A DNA stretch of 64,000 nt, from contig NC_030999.1 in NCBI RefSeq assembly GCF_000149955.1, positions 715,136 to 779,135 of the forward strand, in the 5' to 3' direction. Under the pieces are notes generated by a model. That model was not told the origin of the DNA and did not search any database. It saw only the letters and a program-made list of their open reading frames with translations. This stretch comes from Fusarium oxysporum f. sp. lycopersici 4287 (Eukaryota > Ascomycota > Sordariomycetes > Hypocreales > Nectriaceae). Below are positions 50,380 through 60,217 of the stretch, one piece after another. Each line of letters starts with the position of its first letter. Position 1 is the stretch's first letter. The translations under genes and the position numbers were made by a program.

Positions 50380-53300
50380 TCAGGGCACAGAGTCATCGTG
50401 GACTTCAGTACTCCAAATAATACGACCTGCTTCCTCGATCGGACATGCACTGACTCGAATTGCTTCTAGAAAGTGACCGTGGCTGACGGCGTTCAATGGT
50501 TTAGTGAGTCCGTCTGCTACCTGCTCATGTGTGCTGACGTATTGCACATCAATATTCCCGGCTTCAACTTCTTCTCGGATATGGTGCTTGGTTAACGGAA
50601 TGTGCTTTGTCCGTTGGTGAAGCTCAGGGTTTCTGCATAGCTTTAGGGAACCCTGGTTGTCGCCGTTCAGTGGGATAGGCATATGTAGCGGAAGGAGCAG
50701 TTCAGAGAAGAGGTTCCTAGTCCAGGCCAATTCTCTGGCACACTGGGAGAGTGCTGTATATTCAGCCTCGGTAGTCGATAGTGCCACTGTTTCGTGCCGT
50801 TTGGCCCTCCATGAGACTGTAGATCCTTCAAGTTGAACAAGCCATCCAAACGTCGATCTTCCCGTAACAGTGTCGCCTTTCCAATCCGAGTCGGCCCAAG
50901 CTGTGATGCTCCAAGCGGATTCAGGATCTTTCTTGACGCCCCCAAGCACCAGGCCGTGGTCTCTTGTCTGCTGTAGATAGCGGAGACCTCTTTTGATCAT
51001 TCGTGAATGTGTTGGTGATGGATTCGACATGTATCTTGAGAGTACCGAGAGTAGGAAAGCTAAATCGGGTCTGGTTTGGGTCATTCCATACATCAGCGAG
51101 CCGGTTTTCGAGCTATAGTCTTCTCGTTCTTCTGGAGAAGCCGAGTCGCCATTGTCTCTTGGTTGCAGTGTCGAGAGTGAATTTCGCTCCATCGGGGTCT
51201 TGACCGGTCGACAATCCTCTAAGCCGAATTTCTTCAGTATTCTGGTAAAATATGCATCCTGGGAAAGGTAGATCAGCCTTGAGTTCCTGTCTCGGGTTAT
51301 TCTTACTCCAAGAAAATGGCTGGCGGGACCGAGATCAGTCATTGTGAAGATCTCTCCCAGGCGGGCTTTGTACCCTTGGATTGCTTCCTTGTTGCTGCCC
51401 ATGATGAGGAAGTCATCCACATATGTGATGATGATCACTCCCGTTGTGGGATTGTGATATACGGCCGTGTCAGACGTTACTTGTCGAAAGTCAAGGGATT
51501 CCAAGGCCTCCTTCAGCTTCTTTTGCCATTGCCGAGGCGCCTGTTTGAGTCCATAGAGGGATTTGATCAGTTTGCAGATCTTCTCGGTTGAGANNNNNNN
51601 NNNNNNNNNNNNNNNNNNNNNNNNNNNNNNNNNNNNNNNNNNNNNNNNNNNNNNNNNNNNNNNNNNNNNNNNNNNNNNNNNNNNNNNNNNNNNAGCCCTT
51701 CCGGCATTTCGATGAAGACTTCTTCCTCGAGGTCCCCTTCCAGGAACGCCGTCGACACGTCCATCTGCTCAATCTCCCAGTCAAGACAGGCAGCAACGGT
51801 GAGGAGGATTCTCCAAGTCGCCGCTTTGGCAACAGAGGCAAAGGTCTGGTTGTAGTCAAAGCCGAACTGTTGTTCAAAGCCTCTGACCACCAGCCGCGCC
51901 TTGAACTTGTCGAGGTTGCCGTCCTCGTTTTTCTTGACCTTGAATACCCATTTGACGGTAAGTGGCCTATTGTGAGCTTGGTTGCGGTCCAGCATGCGCC
52001 AAGTTCCTTTCGTGAGGAGACTGCGCAGCTCACTGTGTATTGCTCTGAGCCAATGCTCCCTTTGCGGACCTTGAAGCGCTTCAGTCATTGTTTTGGGCTC
52101 AGTGATCACCTCTTTTCGGAGATCGGGCAGCTTAGCTGATGTCATGGATGTTGTCGTCTGTCCATGCTGAGGATTATGCACCTCAGCATGCTGAAGATTG
52201 TTCACTTCAGACCTTTGTGGCCTTGGAGTCTTTGTCTGCTCCGTGACGGACTGTGGCCGGCTTGAGATGGGAGCTCCGTTCTTGCGGATTTCCGGCTCAA
52301 CATCATGCTCAGTTTCGGTCAGGAGTTCTGTCTCCCCAACCTTTTCGTAGAATTGTACATTTGCAGAACGGACGATCTGATGTCCCTTCCTGCGAGAGGG
52401 CACCCAGCAGGTGTAGATCTGTGAACCTTCCATGCATAGGTAGATTCCAGCCTCTCCTCTTGGGCCAAACTTGTGTGATCTCAATCTTCGTTCCTGCGGT
52501 ATGTGTATCGTGACTTGTGAGCCGCAGATTCGTTCTCCGGACAGATCCGGCTTGTTGTCTTGTCCGGGGAAGGCCTCGTTGAGAAAGCTTTCCATGGGAG
52601 TGAGGCCATCAATTGCCCTGGTGGCTGTCACGTTTGTCTTGCGCACCATATCTTCCAGGACCAATGGCCAGAGCTCTATCGGGATTCTTTCCGATTCCAT
52701 GGTTGCTCTGACTTTGTCAAAGATGATGCGGTTAGAGCGCTCAGCAACTCCGTTAAATTCAGGAGTATATGGTGTCGTCTTGATGATCTTGACGCCGTGA
52801 GTGTACTCGAGGTTTTTGAGAGACGCACCATAGAGCTCAGAGCCGCCATCCATTTGGATTGCGTACACTCGGATGCCATACTGAGTTCGTATCTTGGAGA
52901 TGAGCTGGCCTAGAAGTTCCGAAGCCATCCCCTTCCTCGTGAACGTGTAGGCCCATCTCATTCTATGCCTGTCATCTGTGGCAATCATTCCCCATCGTTC
53001 GCCTCTAATGCCCGGTGGATTGACTTTGAAGGTGTCAACATGAATGAACCCGGCCCTGGAGGCTCGTTTCCGTTTATTTCGCGGAGTCCATCGTAGGGCC
53101 TTTGCGATGTCGCAGGCGAGGCAGTAATTGAAAGGCTGATGGTCGTGGTGGCCGTCACAGTACATTCCTCTGGTCATTTTGGCAGTCTGTGACACCTGAT
53201 ATGCGTTAACATGGCCGAGTCTTCGGTGCCAAAGGTCGACATTCAGGCATTGGTTTGATGAAGCAGTGTGATGATTGCATGGTTCTGGCTGGAGTTCCGA

Positions 53301-53600
53301 GACGGCCTGGTTTGAAACAGTAGTCTTTCCGACCTCAGTGTTCACGTACAGACCGTCCCTTCCTATGCGGAGGAGACCAAAGACATCTCCTGTTGGGTCG
53401 TACATGTCGTTCCCGTCTATCCAGCCGCCGTTCTTGTATAGCCTGAGTCCTGACATGACATTTACCGGAAACTCAGGGATGAACAGCGTGTCTTTGAGGT
53501 TAATTGTGACCTGCTCACCCCATTTGTTTATGAAGCAAATTTTGACTGTCCCCTTAACCTCTTCTTTCTTGAACTATCCCATTCGCTTCTACCGAAATCT
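50380..53600 (-). pseudogene. Copia-3 pol (integrase, RT, RNase H), split by gap and frameshifts
   Basis: Open from about 53590 down to the stop at 50380 except for the N gap. Integrase: DLWHRRLGHVN ... CLACDIAK, FIHVDTF, QMDGGSELYG, FNGVAERSNR. RT: KWVFKVKKNEDG, EQMDVSTAFLEG, then the gap right after EMPEG. It resumes at KICKLIKSLYGLKQAPRQW with YVDDFLIMG. RNase H: AWADSDWKGD, STTEAEYTAL, GDNQGSLKL. In related copia proteins only some 10-15 residues separate the two gap edges, so the true missing length may be far below 100 bp. Upstream, the protease region is frameshifted: FCWRLNCCPMTFKR stands where a DSG-containing motif followed by HMTFKR is expected, then a TAA. Confidence 0.85.
51594..51693. 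other. assembly gap (100 N)
   Basis: A second placeholder gap of exactly 100 Ns, inside the Copia-3 reverse transcriptase. Linkage of left and right halves is inferred by the assembler only. Confidence 0.98.
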
Positions 53601-53617
53601 CTTACAGCATGGGTCGT

Positions 53618-54859
53618 TTAAAGGTCATAGGACAACAATTCAGCCGCCAGCAGAAGGATTTGGCGAACGCTAAAGATCATACGTTCTGCGGTTGAAGAGA
53701 TGTTATCAAGGGAGACTTTACACGTCTCTGTATTGTCCATAGGTAGCTCGTCTGAGACGCTGTCTTCAAGAATCAGAAAAGATCGCTCAACTGTCATGTG
53801 ATTTGATTCCTTGATATGGAGATTCTTGGTGCTGTCGCGTTGAAGATCATGCTCCATGAGTTCCTTGGCGAGACGGACTGCCCAGTCGGGTCGCTTATCC
53901 TTATGGGCGAACCAACAATCATTTTCATGATGTCCTCTCTTCTTGCAGTTCGTGCAGGTATGTTCCTTGTTCTTGCCGACTCGATGATTGGTTTCCTGGC
54001 TAGACTTGTTCGCGGCTCGCTGGTTCTTTGAAGATCCTCTCCTCCGGCCACTTGCCTCTTGCTTTCTTGCGGCCGGGCCCTTCCTTCCAGTCTTTTTACT
54101 GTGAGCCCAGTACGTGGAGGCAGTACCATGACTGTCATCATCATCTGATGACCTGTTTTCATCAATGAGATCTTGCTGCATTGATCGTAGTGTTGGCGGA
54201 TGCTCCGAGCGTAGGAGAGCGCGCTGTCTGGCAGTCCAGTCAGGGTACTCGTTCTCGCAGGCAGTCAGATAAACAACCTTTTTGAGGGTATCTGAGATTG
54301 GTTCTTTCTGCTCGAGGAGAAGTTTGACGAGTCGTTCAAAGTCGACATTAAATTGTGGAATTGTCTCGTAAGAGCTTGTTTTGATCCGGATGAACTGGTA
54401 AAGTGTTGTCTGCAGAAGAACTGGGCCCGTGCCAATACAATAGGCCTGGAGAAGGTTGAACATCTCCTGGGGATTCTCAATCCCGACTAGTTGACTGAGT
54501 GCTTCTCCAGTGCAGTTACCTCGGATGGAGACGGCAGCTTTTGCCGCCCTGATCTTTTGATCCATAGTCTGCTGTTCCTCGGGAGGGTAATCACCAAAGA
54601 CAGCATCTTCGAGGCCATTGATCCGAAGAATGGCCTTCTGAGCTGGGCAATATTGCTCCCAATTGGAGGGGCCGCCTAGCTTGAGCTCTTGCGGAAGGAA
54701 AAGAGTATTCTTTTCAGAGATGACCGTGGTACTGTCATACATTGAGGATGGTGTGTGGTCTTGACCTGAAGCACCAGGTTGCGACGATTCGGATGCAGGC
54801 GATACTCTGATTGTGTTGCGAGTTCGCATGGTGGAAGGTGGGGCTCGTCGTGACGTCAT
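53618..54859 (-). CDS. Copia-3 gag
   Basis: A 413-aa frame from ATG (MTSRRAPPSTMRTRN). A Ser/Thr-rich start leads to a gag core (LKLGGPSNWEQYCPAQKAIL; LLQAYCIGTGPVLLQTTLYQ), then an acidic and basic linker and a zinc knuckle, CTNCKKRGHHENDCW. The last residues (after SSTAERMIFS) are out of frame with the protease that should follow and probably result from a frameshift. In the intact family Gag and Pol are likely one frame, as in Copia-1 and Copia-2. Confidence 0.85.
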   Translation of the reverse strand: MTSRRAPPSTMRTRNTIRVSPASESSQPGASGQDHTPSSMYDSTTVISEKNTLFLPQELKLGGPSNWEQYCPAQKAILRINGLEDAVFGDYPPEEQQTMDQKIRAAKAAVSIRGNCTGEALSQLVGIENPQEMFNLLQAYCIGTGPVLLQTTLYQFIRIKTSSYETIPQFNVDFERLVKLLLEQKEPISDTLKKVVYLTACENEYPDWTARQRALLRSEHPPTLRSMQQDLIDENRSSDDDDSHGTASTYWAHSKKTGRKGPAARKQEASGRRRGSSKNQRAANKSSQETNHRVGKNKEHTCTNCKKRGHHENDCWFAHKDKRPDWAVRLAKELMEHDLQRDSTKNLHIKESNHMTVERSFLILEDSVSDELPMDNTETCKVSLDNISSTAERMIFSVRQILLLAAELLSYDL

Positions 54860-54918
54860 CTTGAGTTGAAGTTAAAGTTTGGTTCTTTGATTCAGAAGAG
54901 AAACCCGGTGTTTGCTAA

Positions 54919-54933
54919 CCCGGGCTCATAACC
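54919..54933 (-). other. Copia-3 primer-binding site
   Basis: Plus strand ACCCGGGCTCATAACC ends directly before the 5' LTR; the element RNA reads GGTTATGAGCCCGGG, the same site as Copia-1. Confidence 0.85.
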
Positions 54934-55127
54934 TGTTGTTTATATTGCGCAGTAGTGCTGGGTGAAAATGTATTTTTATGAAACTTGGTTGTTCATTATT
55001 GAGCTGAGAGTTATTCTCGGGTTTATATCTCTAGATGATTGTATCTAGGACTTTGAACTTTAAATCTAGGACTTTCAGACTAACAGTCTGAATCCTGAAG
55101 GGAAGGGGATTCCCGGATTTTCCAACA
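54934..55127 (-). repeat. Copia-3 5' LTR
   Basis: 194 bp, apparently identical to the 3' LTR at 50166. Confidence 0.93.
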
Positions 55128-55591
55128 TCAGATCCCCAAGTACAGATCTGAAGATGCCGGTACAAGTTGGAGGCAAGAGCAAACCAGACTACCACGATCT
55201 CTCGGTCGAGGAAATCTCTCAGAGGGCAGGTAGTCTTGCTGTAGAATCCTGTTGTTTTCAGAAATCCAAAACTTGCTGTTTGCAGTACGCATCGTCCAGA
55301 ACGGACCAACCTGTATCTTTCACATGGATGGAGCCCGCCCCACGTCTAAGACTTCGCTACATGTATCGTCCAAAATACACCTCTACGGTTCTGTGTCCCA
55401 TAGGTATCGTATTAGAGTCAAATATATACAGCTGCGCATATAGATAGAATAGGCTATACTGCAAGATAACTTCGCCATTCAATAGCACCACAAAGAAACT
55501 GTATCGACTGTCATACTCCTATGCTTGCGTATTCCGTACATACTGTCAACAATTCTATTGCCTCCAAGATAAAGCTGAAAGACTCTATACA
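55128..55591. other. unassigned flank of Copia-3
   Basis: Should continue the LINE if Copia-3 were a simple insertion, but no LINE coding is present. Short frames only; a plus-strand FHMDGARPTSK could be a transposase scrap, not supported further. Confidence 0.4.
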
Positions 55592-56356
55592 ATGACAGCA
55601 CCCCATTTTCCCATACAAGCCGGAACTCATCAGCCTGACCCTCTGAGCATTCAAAGCATGGCTCAACCTGTGGGAAACCAGGGGCTCTCTTCTTATAGCA
55701 ACACTGTGCCGCAGCAGTACGGGTTGATTCCTGCCGCGAGCATGTATTTCAATCCCGCTATCTTGCAATCCATGGATGTCTCTTCAGAGAAGAATCTGCA
55801 TCCAAAACCAGAAATGTGTCAAAGGGTCATGACAGGCCTGGGACAACACAATCAAGCATACCAAGAGCCAGGACCATTCATGCCCGCTCCTATTCGCGAA
55901 CCAGAGGTACCAGTGTTGGCTCCAGCCTGGACCAGAAGCACCAAACATCGGCGGCTGAAGCCAGGAGATGCGCCTGCGGCACTCGACCACCGGGGATCAA
56001 GAACATACAACGGTCAATTACAAATGGTGTCCACATGGCGATTTCAGGATCATCAGGGAAACCAGCCGCGGAGAGGCTTATCACACCATTTTATCAAGCA
56101 TCGCATTACTCGAGCCATGGTCTCGCACCGCAGCGGTGTACCAAGAAGTCCGGGGGCCCAGGCAAGAAATGTCGAAACGGATCGGCATGTAGAATGGCGT
56201 CAACGCCCACTAGTACGACGCGTACCTTTAGCTCTTCAACCTCCACTACCCTCTATTCGATCGCTTATTCCCGAACTCCCCAAAACCTTTGCAAATCACA
56301 CAAATGTGTCAACGGCACATCAAAGCTTGTATGGTGCAGCGAAACGGCAAGAGTAG
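55592..56356 (+). CDS. hypothetical Pro/Gln-rich protein
   Basis: An ATG (MTAPHFPIQAG) opens a 254-codon frame. It is low complexity, rich in Pro, Gln and Ser, with basic residues towards the end (WTRSTKHRRLK). An overlapping plus-strand frame (55816-56421) is also open and has a Lys/Cys cluster near 56160 (KKSGGPGKKCRNG). The real coding frame may switch through an intron or an indel between them. No domain recognised; it could be a regulator relic or a chance frame. Confidence 0.3.
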   Translation: MTAPHFPIQAGTHQPDPLSIQSMAQPVGNQGLSSYSNTVPQQYGLIPAASMYFNPAILQSMDVSSEKNLHPKPEMCQRVMTGLGQHNQAYQEPGPFMPAPIREPEVPVLAPAWTRSTKHRRLKPGDAPAALDHRGSRTYNGQLQMVSTWRFQDHQGNQPRRGLSHHFIKHRITRAMVSHRSGVPRSPGAQARNVETDRHVEWRQRPLVRRVPLALQPPLPSIRSLIPELPKTFANHTNVSTAHQSLYGAAKRQE

Positions 56357-56421
56357 ATAAGTTGCAGCAGCTAAGCTGGCATTCGGTTGCAGAAGCGACC
56401 CATCTGCAGTTATCTTGTTGA

Positions 56422-57264
56422 TACGCCGCCTGTATCCTCCACAATGGGGCTACCTGTACAATCTGCTCTATACTATAGACTCTAAGTCGCTATGGAAGTA
56501 ATTAATTAGAGAGATAAAACTCAGACGAGGTCGTCATCTTGCCATTTACTTACTGAAAGGTTGAAAGATATTTTGTGTCTAAAGTGGGCGAACCACTGTT
56601 TGATTTTGTCTATAAACTATCGTGGACAAAACCTGTCTCGAGTGATAAACGCACATGGAGAAGCACCTGCAGGACTTCCTCAGCGAAGGAGATGAGGACT
56701 TTCAGTCCTGCTGCTGGTGTGGCCCAGTAGATTAAGGAGGACGGGCCTGAAGACATCTGCCACGAATGGCGTAATCTCGTTCAATTGAGCCATAGGCAAT
56801 ATGGAATGCATTCGATCGCCAGAGTATCTCTTGGCTGGCACTAAGACGAATTTATTATGCTTCCAGATTCTGAGATAACTGAAGAATAACAATTCCCTCG
56901 AAACAGTACTGTAGCATTCGGTCTAGCGTTGGGAGACCAGCATCTGGAGGTGGTAAAGTAGGGGTTGTTGACAATCTGCGATGAAGCCGCATTGCATTTT
57001 TTGAACATGCACGTACGCCATCAGCAGGTGAGTATGTAGATACCGTGCCACTAGGTATGAAATACTTGGAGGCAATAAAACACGGTCCAAAACGTCTATA
57101 CGCTATAAACCAATGACTGTCAAGGAGGGACATTCGATTTTAATCTTTACTGTACAGTATAGCATAACTGGTCACTACCGACTCAGCTGGCCAAACACTT
57201 CTTCTATATACGTGGCTTCCAGATACATACCAGCGACATAGAAACCTATCGAACTAGCCGCCCA
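56422..57264. other. intergenic, nothing recognised
   Basis: AT-rich, short frames only. Confidence 0.45.
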
Positions 57265-57803
57265 CTAGTACTGCCAGGAATGCTCGCTCCCGCCCGGACA
57301 CCCAGGCGTGCCATACACGCCACCTACTATCCAGAGAACAATGTCGACAAACCACCAAATCCCACCGGCACCGAGAGTTAACAGCTTGAACACAGCTAGA
57401 GGCCAGTGGTGGGCGTAGAACTGATCGATACCGAAGGATCCTAGAAAAAAAGCAAGAAGCATTGCCGTTCGTTCCTGTCGATAACACTTGGCGGTCGTTG
57501 GACGCTCGTCAAATCCTCCCCAAGACCTCTTTGCCAAGTCGAAAGGCCTCTCGATGGCAACTGTCCATTCCATGATTAGTCACAAGATGGGCGCGCTTAT
57601 TGAAGTCAGTCAGATCAAAACAACGTACTGGTTATCCCACATGAGACAATGACACCCAAGACAATCACCGAGTAGACTGTTGCAAGCAGTTTCCAGTGTC
57701 TCTCGACGAGAGATATGTCTTTTCCGATCCAAGGAGCGGTTCCGGAATGTACCGAGGTTCGTCGAGTAGCCCGGAAATGATTCATGATCGAACTGAGCGT
57801 CAT
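57265..57803 (-). CDS. TM2-domain membrane protein, two exons, 156 aa
   Basis: Exon 1 is 57629-57803 (ATG, MTLSSIMNHFRAT, with an in-frame stop directly upstream), intron 57561-57628 (68 nt, GTACGT, GACTAATC branch, GGACAG), exon 2 is 57265-57560. The join CGIT-IAIERPFDL is in phase. Membrane segments: one in exon 1 (LLATVYSVIVLGVIVSC) and the TM2 pair in exon 2 (TAMLLAFFLGSFGIDQFYA; FKLLTLGAGGIWWFVDIVLW). The DQFYA turn and the GGIWWFVD signature are typical of TM2 proteins. Fungal members are small membrane proteins of unclear function; the family name comes from its two linked helices. Confidence 0.85.
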
Positions 57804-58782
57804 TTACATGAGGTAGCAGCAGCAGCGACAACAGTAACAACAGAAACAGCAGTGATAGGTTTGAGCAGACGTAGACCTAGGTGGCAGGAATTCAATCAAC
57901 TTGTCACCTTTCAAGCCAACCCAGGCAAGGAATTATAGAGAGGGCTGTCTGGTTAATAGAGGACGCTCTGTGGACTGAACCTAAATCATCCTTTAAGATA
58001 ATCCCGCTTCGACTGTCCGAAGGAGCTGTTCGCTCCCGGTACACTTGCTGCGATTTTTAGCCTTTTTCATTCGAACACCCCGTCTGTATTCTACCCCGCG
58101 ATGCGATAGAGTAAATTCTGTGTCCGATTTCAACCTCTCGGCCCGTAATTCTCCTTCCACCGGTCATTCTTGACCAGCAGCGACTGGCGCGCATCCGCAA
58201 CCTTTGGCCTACAAGCCTGGCCTTATCTTGGGATTGAAGCTTATGGCAGAGGAGTGCAAGCCCATTGTCATCTGGTATTGTAACCAGATTCAAGGCTTGT
58301 ACTCTGATTACATTTGTGCTGTAGTACAGGTCGGGTCGTAGCATCGTTGTTGAACTTGAAGGCTTGTCGCTCAACCGCATGCTGGGCTTCAGCAAGGGCT
58401 ACTCCGATAGAGAGAGATATTTATGTTACAACTTACCATTTCGTTCATATGAGATACGTTTGCAGGATATATTTATAATCTATACCATGTGCTGTAGGCT
58501 CCTGTGTTATTCGGGGATTACTGTAAAGTAGCGTTTGTCGCACAGCCATTCACACACTTGTCCTTTGAAAAGAGATAGTGAGAGAGCTTGTATTGAAGCC
58601 GAGTATACTGTACCTCTATTCTACATGTCTCCCGAGGTCAGTTGCCTATTCAAACGTCTAAGATCTGGCCATTTACAACTCCGTTCGTGCTCTTCGCATC
58701 TGAGAATCCGCGATCCACGTTCGAACCAGCGAGTTCAGTCTGTTTCTTTCCGGTGTGACTAGCATTTGCACTCACTCCTTAC
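57804..58782. other. intergenic, nothing recognised
   Basis: Between two minus-strand genes. Includes a CAG/CAR-rich stretch (AGCAGCAGCAGCGACAACAG) near 57813. No convincing gene. Confidence 0.45.
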
Positions 58783-59361
58783 CTAAGGCTGATAAGGGGA
58801 GCATGAGCATTCATCTTGGTATGGAGTACGAGGTCCATCGTTCCAGTCCAGCCCTTCGATATCATCAGTGTTCACGTGGGCCATGCCGACTAGCGTTTTG
58901 ATCTTTCTCCTAGCCCAAATAGAGGCTATGATCATAGCGATGAGCAAGACCAGGGTTTCTGAAGCAAAGAACGCGACGAGTTCGCTTGGGAAGTTGTTGG
59001 TATACCAAAGCAACAGGCCCGCCATGGCTTCCAGTATGACGACATCAAGCAAGAACAAAGGCACCCAAGACATTATAAGATCCAGCCTCTCGTATTGACC
59101 CTTAATCGATCGGAGAGTGAATTGAAGCATGGTGGTGATGGCGACTGCGAAGATCGCTGTGATTGCCGTACTGGTCAGTAGAGCTGCTGCCGTGAACCCG
59201 AGGCCACTCAAGCTGTCCGGTTGAGATAATCCAAAGATTGTCACTGCCAGAGACAAAATCGCCAACCAAGCAGCAAAGAGCAGAAAGCCATTGTAAAAAC
59301 GCACGACTAGTCGAACAATGAATACCCAGCGAGGATTGAGTTCTTCATTTATCGTAGGCAT
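58783..59361 (-). CDS. four-TM membrane protein, unknown function
   Basis: An intronless 192-aa frame from ATG (MPTINEELNPRWV). Four hydrophobic segments at about residues 13-45, 54-79, 93-120 and 128-149, with short loops. A charged stretch (RRKIKTLVG) precedes an acidic, Cys/Pro/Tyr-containing cytosolic-type tail (DDIEGLDW ... CSCSPYQP). The layout recalls fungal four-TM hypothetical proteins and MARVEL-like proteins, but no signature is clear. No signal peptide apart from the first helix. Clean frame and topology make it a likely real gene. Confidence 0.65.
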   Translation of the reverse strand: MPTINEELNPRWVFIVRLVVRFYNGFLLFAAWLAILSLAVTIFGLSQPDSLSGLGFTAAALLTSTAITAIFAVAITTMLQFTLRSIKGQYERLDLIMSWVPLFLLDVVILEAMAGLLLWYTNNFPSELVAFFASETLVLLIAMIIASIWARRKIKTLVGMAHVNTDDIEGLDWNDGPRTPYQDECSCSPYQP

Positions 59362-60217
59362 TGATGCACCTTGAATGATTCAGTAAAGGCGGGAACCAGG
59401 TTTCTTTGAAGACTTACCTTTATACATGTCGGTCAGAATTTAAAGGGCAGTAGTTGAGTATCCAAACGGAAAGCCATGTTAGAAGTGGGAATGCATGCAT
59501 TCGGCAGAGCTTTGTACATATACGATCAGCCAAGAAGCCAAATAAGGAGATAGCATGTGTTTCTTGCTTCCCTTTCTTCCCGCTTCTCTTTCTGTTTTCT
59601 TCCTTTCACCTTACTTTATTTTCAGGCTGTCTGAGTAGGTTCGCCTGTCAGTATATCCCCTGCGGCTGGAGTCCCCACGGAGCACAGTCTACGGGGGAGC
59701 ACAGTCTACGGGACAGCACATATTGGCCGGAATAGCCACAACTAGCCAGTCCCATCCGAGGCGTTTTCATCTATGGATAAGTAAGTTCTTGCTTGGGCAT
59801 GTAATGAACTCGCGACACGCCTCGCTTTTAGCCAAGAACGCTAGGTAAGGAAAACGTCCTCCGAAACTAACGTCGAGGCGGACGTTCACGGCCTCTAGAA
59901 ACACTGGGATAACGAATAATCTAAACCTATCAGATCCCACGACAGGGCTTTAACCAAACCCAGGTTCTAATTAATTACCAAACAGCCCAATAGATCCACT
60001 TAGCATTGAGACCGTCCATCACATCAATGGAAAGTGGCAAGCCGATGTAGGACACCTCAAACAGCACCACTATCACTTCCACCTGGGCCTCCTCCCCACC
60101 ATATAAGAAAATAGTGTGGTTACTTGTTCAAAACCCTTTCCTCTTCCCATTTTGAAGTCAAGAGTGCGGTCCAAAGGTGCTCAACAGACAGCATATCATC
60201 TCGAGGCTCACATCAAA
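59362..60217. other. divergent intergenic region with TATA box of the MFS gene
   Basis: Lies between divergent membrane-protein and transporter genes. A tandem GAGCACAGTCTACGGG pair occurs near 59680-59712. TATAAGAA near 60101-60110 is about 110 bp upstream of the transporter ATG and is a plausible TATA box. Confidence 0.45.

Larger units (their letters stand above)
50166..55127 (-). mobile_element. Copia-3: retrotransposon with gap and damaged protease region
   Basis: 4962 bp including a 100-N gap. The 194-bp LTRs (50166-50359, 54934-55127) look identical by eye. The primer-binding site GGTTATGAGCCCGGG (minus strand) lies at 54919-54933 and a G-rich purine tract precedes the 3' LTR. Domain order is copia. 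The flanks do not match (GGAAC against TCAGA). A LINE abuts only the left side. The gap falls between RT motifs. Together these allow two different copies to have been merged. Confidence 0.85.
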
